From contig LSYV01000028.1 of NCBI GenBank assembly GCA_001584585.1, forward strand, positions 942,144 through 965,980: DNA of 23,837 nt, in the 5' to 3' direction. Positions 1 through 6,300 of this stretch are shown here, piece after piece (within the stretch, counting starts at the first letter, position 1; every line of letters begins with the position of its first letter). A program made the position numbers and the translations under genes. The notes under the pieces are model-generated. The model was not told the origin of the DNA, searched no databases, and saw only the letters and a list, made by a program, of their open reading frames with translations. This stretch comes from Gonium pectorale (taxonomy: Eukaryota > Chlorophyta > Chlorophyceae > Chlamydomonadales > Volvocaceae).

Positions 1-224
1 CCCCCCCCCCACCCAGCCCCCCTCCCCCCCGACCCACGCCCCCGCCCCCCCGCCCCCCCTTGGCTTTCCAACCTTCAGATCCCCTTTCCCTTGGGGACGT
101 TGCAGTCTCGCAGGTCAGCTCCAACGAAGCCAAGACCGCCACAAGTGCCCGCATTCCGTTCCGCCCGCGATTCGCGACCTGCACTCCTTACCTAATACCC
201 CCCAAAGGCCGCCCCCCCCCTTAC
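1..224. other. Left-edge stretch, presumed SEC3 intron
   Basis: Begins with C-rich tracts (positions 1-59). I see no convincing coding exon. It probably belongs to the SEC3 intron after exon 13. A second donor-like AGGTAAGG (minus strand, near 187-195) lies about 33 nt downstream of the one used. Confidence 0.45.
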
Positions 225-385
225 CTGGACCACGCGGACAGGAAGGTAGACCGGCTCTGCCTGGACGCCGCGATGCTGCCGGGCCCGCCCACTCCGAACG
301 CCAGCCCGGTAGCGAGCCCGAAGTCGGAGGCGGCGGCGGTGCTGCCCACCTCCTCACGGTCCCCAGGGTCCTCGCTGCTGCCCAG
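225..385 (-). CDS. SEC3: SEC3 exon 13
   Basis: Residues 642-695, starting LGSSEDPGDREEVGSTAAAS and ending SRSTFLSAWS. The acceptor is CACCCCCCAG and the donor TCCAG|GTAAGG is close to consensus, in phase 2. The acidic/Ser-rich composition fits the variable linker of SEC3 before its C-terminal rod. I see no further exon between 1 and 224. Confidence 0.6.
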
Positions 386-3300
386 CTGGGGGGTGGAATG
401 GGTGTATTTTTTGGGGGGAGGAGGGATAAGAATTACAAAAGGCGTTCTGTCGAGAGAAGCCTGAGGCGCATGCCTTCCCTGGGTGGGGTTGGAGGGTTGG
501 GGGTGGGGGTGGGGGAGAATGGGTTGGGGTGGAAGGGCCTGGGGTAAGGGCCCCTTAGGGCGCCGCGGCTTTTGCCGCGGCGGAACTCCCGGGACTCCCC
601 CCTACGCGAGACCTACGCCGGACCTACGCCCGGTGTTGGTATTGCTGTTTTATATGGGGTAGAGGAGGAGCACACTCGGTTCGTGGGCGGGGCCGGGCCG
701 GGGCTGGAGGGGCGTGAGGGGCGGTGGGAGGAAGGGGTTGAAGGGGGGGTGCGTCCAGCCCCGGGAGCCCTGGGGGCATACATGGCCTCTCGGCGGGAGG
801 GGGGGGGGTGTCGCGGGGGAATGGGAATGGGAAGGACCTCTCCGGAGGGAGGCGGGGAGGGGGCACGTTGGAACGCACCCTCCCTCCTATCCACATCCAC
901 ATCACCCAGAGCCTCGCCCTCACTCCGCGACGTAAACCGCCCACCTCCGCCACCCCCACCCCACCCACGCCACCTCCCAGTCGCCACCCGCCACGCTGGC
1001 GCCCAGCACGCCGCCCGCCCTGTTCCTAGAACCCTACAAATTCCTCGAATCAACCTCCCGGTCCATTTCCCCCAAACCCCCCCAACCTCCCCGTAACCCA
1101 CCACGCTGGCGCCCAGCACGCTCCCCGGCGGCTTGCTGCCCAGCACGCTGCCACCCGCCCCCGCGCCCGCAGCCACCCGGGCGGCCGAGTGGCCCGTCAG
1201 CGCGTAGTCGATGGGGTTGGCCTGGAGGGGGGGCGGAGGTGGGGGGAGGAGGGGGAGGGGGCATGGGGGGGGACATGGGGGGAAGCAGAGAGGGGTCGCC
1301 AGGATCAGGGGCAGGGCCAAGCACATGCACGTGATGGTCGCTGTGCGGCGGGGGCGGGCCCTAAACGTGCGCCCCACCGCCGCCCCGCCCCATCCACCAC
1401 CCCGCCGCCCCGCCACCGCGCTTCCCGCTGTTTACGGCGGGGTCTGGGCCCCCGGAAAGGTCTCTCGCCCTCTGCTCACCTGGGCCCCCTTTCGGGGGCC
1501 GCGCGGGGGGGGGGGCGCGAGCCCACCCTCACGCCGCTGCTCACGTGCATATCCTCCCCCCGCCACCCCCACCCTCTCCACCCCACCCCAACCCCCACCC
1601 ACGTGCATATCCAGCTGCGCCGCCTTGCGCAGCTCCGACACGCTCACGCGAAGCTCCTTCCTGTGCGTTGAAAAGAAAAACGCATACGACGAGCGTGAGT
1701 GGGGGGGGGGCGCGGAGGTAGGGGAAGGGGGAAAGGGAAGTGCGTTTGAGGACGCCCCTCTGATGGCAACGACTGGATACAACGCTGCCTGCCAACCCCC
1801 CTCACCCCTGGCCGCCTCGGCACCTCGGCACCCCGCCTTGCCTGTGACGACAGCGACCCGTGCATGGCCCGCGTGCAGCACACGGCCCGCCGCCACACAC
1901 CCCACGCGCACGACTACGCCAAGACCACCACAAGCTCTTCCATTGAGTACAGTATGCGATTCGGTGTCCGCGACGCGACCCGTTTCCCCATCTTTCTTAA
2001 CCCACGCCCTCCGCCATGCCGCCGCAAACCTCGCCACCCCCCTCCAGGGGCCCTCAGTCAGCCTTTGCCCACGGACTGCATAACCCCCTTCCCTGGCCCG
2101 CACGTCGTCCATTTGCCACCCCCACCGGCACCCCCCCCTCGCACCGCCGCCCCCCCGCCACCTGCTCCCACGTTAGAGACTTTGGGTCCCCACAAACCAC
2201 CCCTTACTTCAATGACCCCACTTATGCACTGCAGACTGCATCCCACAGCATGGCCGACACCTTGTACCTCTCGCACCCGGGCCCGCCCCGACGTGAGCGC
2301 AGGGTCCAAACGCAGCGGCCCCCACCTGAGCAGTATGTTGACCGCCGCCACCACCTCCCCAGCCAGCCGCGGCAGTGACGCCGGCTCCAGCGCGCCCAGC
2401 GAGCGGACCAGCTCCGCGTGGCGACCGCACGCGGAGCGGAGCCGGTCGTGCGAGGGCGGCAGCAGCCGCGAGGCGCCTGGGGGTGGGGGTGGGGGGTTGA
2501 GAGGGGGAGGGAGTGGAAGGGGTTGGAGGGGGGTGTTTCAAGGAGGAAACGGTTGACGCGAACGCACTGGCTTCCACATGAAGGCTCCCGTCCGGCGGAA
2601 AGGTCGGGTGGAAGCGGGGTGTGTGTGTGGGGAGGGCGGGGCCCTCGAGGTAGATTGGGGCGCGGGCGATCACTACACTGGTGTCTGAAGCGCAAGCGGG
2701 TGGAAGCATCTGAGTGCGGCAGCGGGATCTCCGTACGCGGCGCACGCTCCGAGGCCACCCGCGGCGCGCATGCGCGCGTGCTGTGCTGTACATGCTGTGC
2801 CATCCTCGGCGCCCTCGTGCTGCCCGCTGCCGAGGCCCAGCCGAGCCCCTAGCCGCGCTAGCCGCGCAGCGCTGCTCACGGTCTGTGTTGGCCGCCAGCA
2901 CCGCCAGCACGCCCTCCACCTCCCCGCGCACCAGCCCGCGAAGGGCCGTGAGCGCCGACGTCACGAAGCGGGAGCGCAGCGACGCCAGCGACTCGCGGGC
3001 CTCCTGCGGGGGTTGGGGGGGCGGGCGGGCGGGCGGGCGGCGTGGGGTTCAGTGCTTTGCAGGACGCCCTCGGTAGAAGCCTGAGGCGCAAGTCTTAACG
3101 CTATGCGCCGAAAGGTCCCCAGCGTCTTCGGGGGTGGAGGGGGGCAGAGGAGTACCCCCCCCCCCGGGGGAGTGGGGGTGGGGGTGGCGGTGGGCAAGAC
3201 TGGCACGGTGGTCGAGACTGCGGTATGGCGGGGCCGGGGCTCCTGCTTTGCTGCCTAACGACTTGAGCATCGCGCATGCTTACACATCGACACTGACACT

Positions 3301-6300
3301 GACACTCTAACACACACGCTCTCCCTCACGCACGCACGCACCTGCACGACCCGCAGCTGCAGCAGGTACGGAGACATGTGCGCCCCGCCGCCGCCAGCCC
3401 CAGCCGCCGCCGCGGCTATGTCGTCGGCCTCGGGGTGGGGATCGGGGTCCAGGCGCGATAGGGTGGCGTGCAGCTGCCAGGCGGCGGACGTAATGAGCGG
3501 GAGGCGGCTGGGGGCGGGGCGGGGCGGGGGTACACTCAGTCCGAGGGCGTGGAGTTGTTGACTGCTGGCAGCGTCCGGCGGCATGCGCAAAGCCGGCGTC
3601 CGAGGCGGGGCGGGGGGGTGCGGGAGGTGGGCGCCGGGACGAGGGGGTAAGGGCATTGGGGGGGGGGGGGCGGGCTGCATAGGGACTTTTAGGGGGCGGC
3701 GGGCGTGAAAAGCGGCAGGCGGCTAGGGCGGGGACGAGAGGTCGGCGCGGCAAAGGAGCTAAGGAGGGAAGGTTCGGTTTAGAGCAGCGTGTCGAGGGGG
3801 GGTTGGGTGGTTTTGGACCTGGGAGGAATGGGTTGTCGACCGCAGCGGTGTCGGCGGATGAAGCCGTCAAGGCCCCGAGACCCCGGCGCCTTCCTGCTGC
3901 GCTGCCTGCTATCCCCATCCGCGGCCCGCAGAACGCTCTCGCCGCGTACGACCTTCGTGTCATCCCACCACCCACCATCGCCACCACCCCACCACAGCAC
4001 CCCGCTGGCCTTTTGTTTCTGCTCCTCCCCAACCCCAACCCCAACCCCAACCCCATCCCCACCCGCAGCCCGGCCCAGCCCCCATGCACCTCGCCGCCCT
4101 CGCCGACCCTACCTGCCCTTCCCGAACGGCGGCGCCTCCAGGACCGCCTCCACGTCGGCGGGCAGGCGGAGGGACGATAGCAGGTCCTGCGGGCGGCGCG
4201 CGCGCGTGCGTGTGTATGTGTGTTACGTCATGCGAATGTGCGTGCTTGTGGACAGGCTGCAAACAGGCTGCAAACAGACGAGCGAGGCAATGCAAACAGT
4301 CGAGCAGTCGAGCAGTCTGGTCTGGCGCGTGTGTGTGTGAGGGTGTGTCTATATGTTGGGCCCGGCCGAGGGGTGCGCACTTACACGATACGCGACTGCA
4401 GGTGCGGGCAGCGCGCTCGCGTGTCCCGGCCCCCGCTGAGTCCGCAGCCACGCGGACCCCTCCTTTCTTCTCCGTTGCCTCCCCCCTCCCCCCCGATCAC
4501 TCCTGCGCCCATCCTCACGCAGCAAGCACGCCCCTGCGCATGCCCCTAAAACCCGCAACCCTGTCGCGTGCCCCCCCCCCGCCAGCGATGTGTGCGCCTC
4601 GGGGTTAGGGGCATTGGCAAAGAGGGGGTGTAATAAAGATGGGAAACGGGTCGCGCGGGGAGGGGGGGCTTTGGCTGGAGCAAAGCCGTGAGTGCCCCGC
4701 AGTGTCTGCTGCCTCACGCGGCGCAGCGCCCTGCCCCGGGCCCCCAATCTTCCACACTTCCCGCATGCCCACGGGTGCGTTTAAACCCCTCCCACTCTAC
4801 CCCCTCCCCTCTCTCCCGCTTTCCCATCTCTCCCCATCCCCGTCCCCCCATGCTGTGCCGACCTGCAGGGTGGCTCGCAGGGCGCCGTTGTTCCTCGCGT
4901 GCCTCTCCAGCGCGTTGTTGGAGGCCTCGATGGCGGCGATGTCGGCGCGCATGTGGCGCAGCTTAGTGTCGAACACAGCCAGCGTCTCGTCAAGATCCTC
5001 TGCGGGGGGCGGGGGAGGGGGGGCGCGGGGGAGGGGCTGGGGCGCAGGGGCATAGGGGCGGGGAACGTGGAGGCTAAGAGTCGCCAGGGAGCGTTCTCGC
5101 TGGAGAGTGGCTTCAGGCGCACCGCCTCCCGCGAGGGTCCCGTTAGGGTACCGCGAGGGTCCCGCGATGGCATCGATCAAGTGCTGATCATGGAGTGGCG
5201 GCTGCAAAGGCAGCGACCCCGCTAGTACGAGGGGCCACTCGACTCAGTCCAGGGGTGGGGAGGAGGGCGGGGACGGCGGGAGGGGGGCGGACAGGAGGCA
5301 ATGGGTAGGGGGCGAGGGCTTGCAAGGGGAGGTGCGGTGGCGGAGGGGCAATAAAGAACGGGAAACGGGTCGCGTCGCGGGGGGGGGGGGGCTCGCGGGG
5401 CGCTGCAGGCTGCAGGCACGCGTGGGGAGAGGCACGTGCCGCGGCGTGCCGTGGGTTTAGGTGTGAGCCGCTGCAAGCCCTGAGAAGGACAAGCACAAGC
5501 ATTACACACACACTCGCCTCGCTCGCCTACCTCGCCTAGTCTGTTTGCAGCCTGTCCACAAGCACGCACATTCGCATGACGTAACACACAGACGCACATA
5601 CGCACACACCGCCCAACCGCGATCCCCAATGAGGCCCCACCCCTCGACTTCGCCACCCGACGCCGACGACTGGTCCGGAATACCCCCACCCCGCCCACCC
5701 CATCCGTCATTCTCGTCATGACGCTCCCCCCCACACACACATGCGCGCTCCGACCCCCCCAACACACTCCCAACATGCCCTCTGACCTCCCCACCCACCT
5801 ACCCAGCATGCGTCCCCCAAAACACACACCATCACTTTCGCGCTTATGCTCGTCGTATGCGTCGTTTCGTTTCAACACGCCCGCTCTGACCCTACCCACC
5901 CACCCACCCAGCATGCCCTGCGTCCCTCGTATGGCCGCCACCACCGCCTCCGCCGCGGGCAGGCAGCTCATAAGCGCCTGCACGTTGGCGGCCTGCGTAG
6001 AGTGGGGAGGTCATTGGGAAAACGTCAAGCAGGCGTTCTCACTAGAGGAGCCTCAGGTGCATGCTGTCCCGAACCACCCAGGGGGCGCTTGGCGGGGGGG
6101 AAGGGCGGATAAAAAATGCCGTGCGGTATTGCAACAGGGAGGTCTCTTGCTTGGAGACCCCGCCCCCGACCTTAGCTCCGGGCAATGCGGCCCAACTCCT
6201 CGCCTCCCTCCCCCCTTCCAGAGCGAGGAGTGGGGCCGCATTGCCCGGAGCTAAGGTCGGGGGCGGGGGTCATTGGATGACAAGGCGTTCTCACTGGAGA

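Noticed and set aside
613..1416. Long minus-strand open frame of 267 codons
   Set aside because: Only the part at 1102-1221 is supported as SEC3 exon 12. The rest is Pro/Gly low-complexity sequence caused by GC richness.
4382..4432. A possible 51-nt SEC3 exon with good splice signals (CTCAG|CGG to CGT|GTAAGT, phase 0)
   Set aside because: Joining exon 6 directly to exon 7 gives exactly the spacing seen in plant and human SEC3; adding this segment would insert 17 unlike residues. It could still be an alternative exon.
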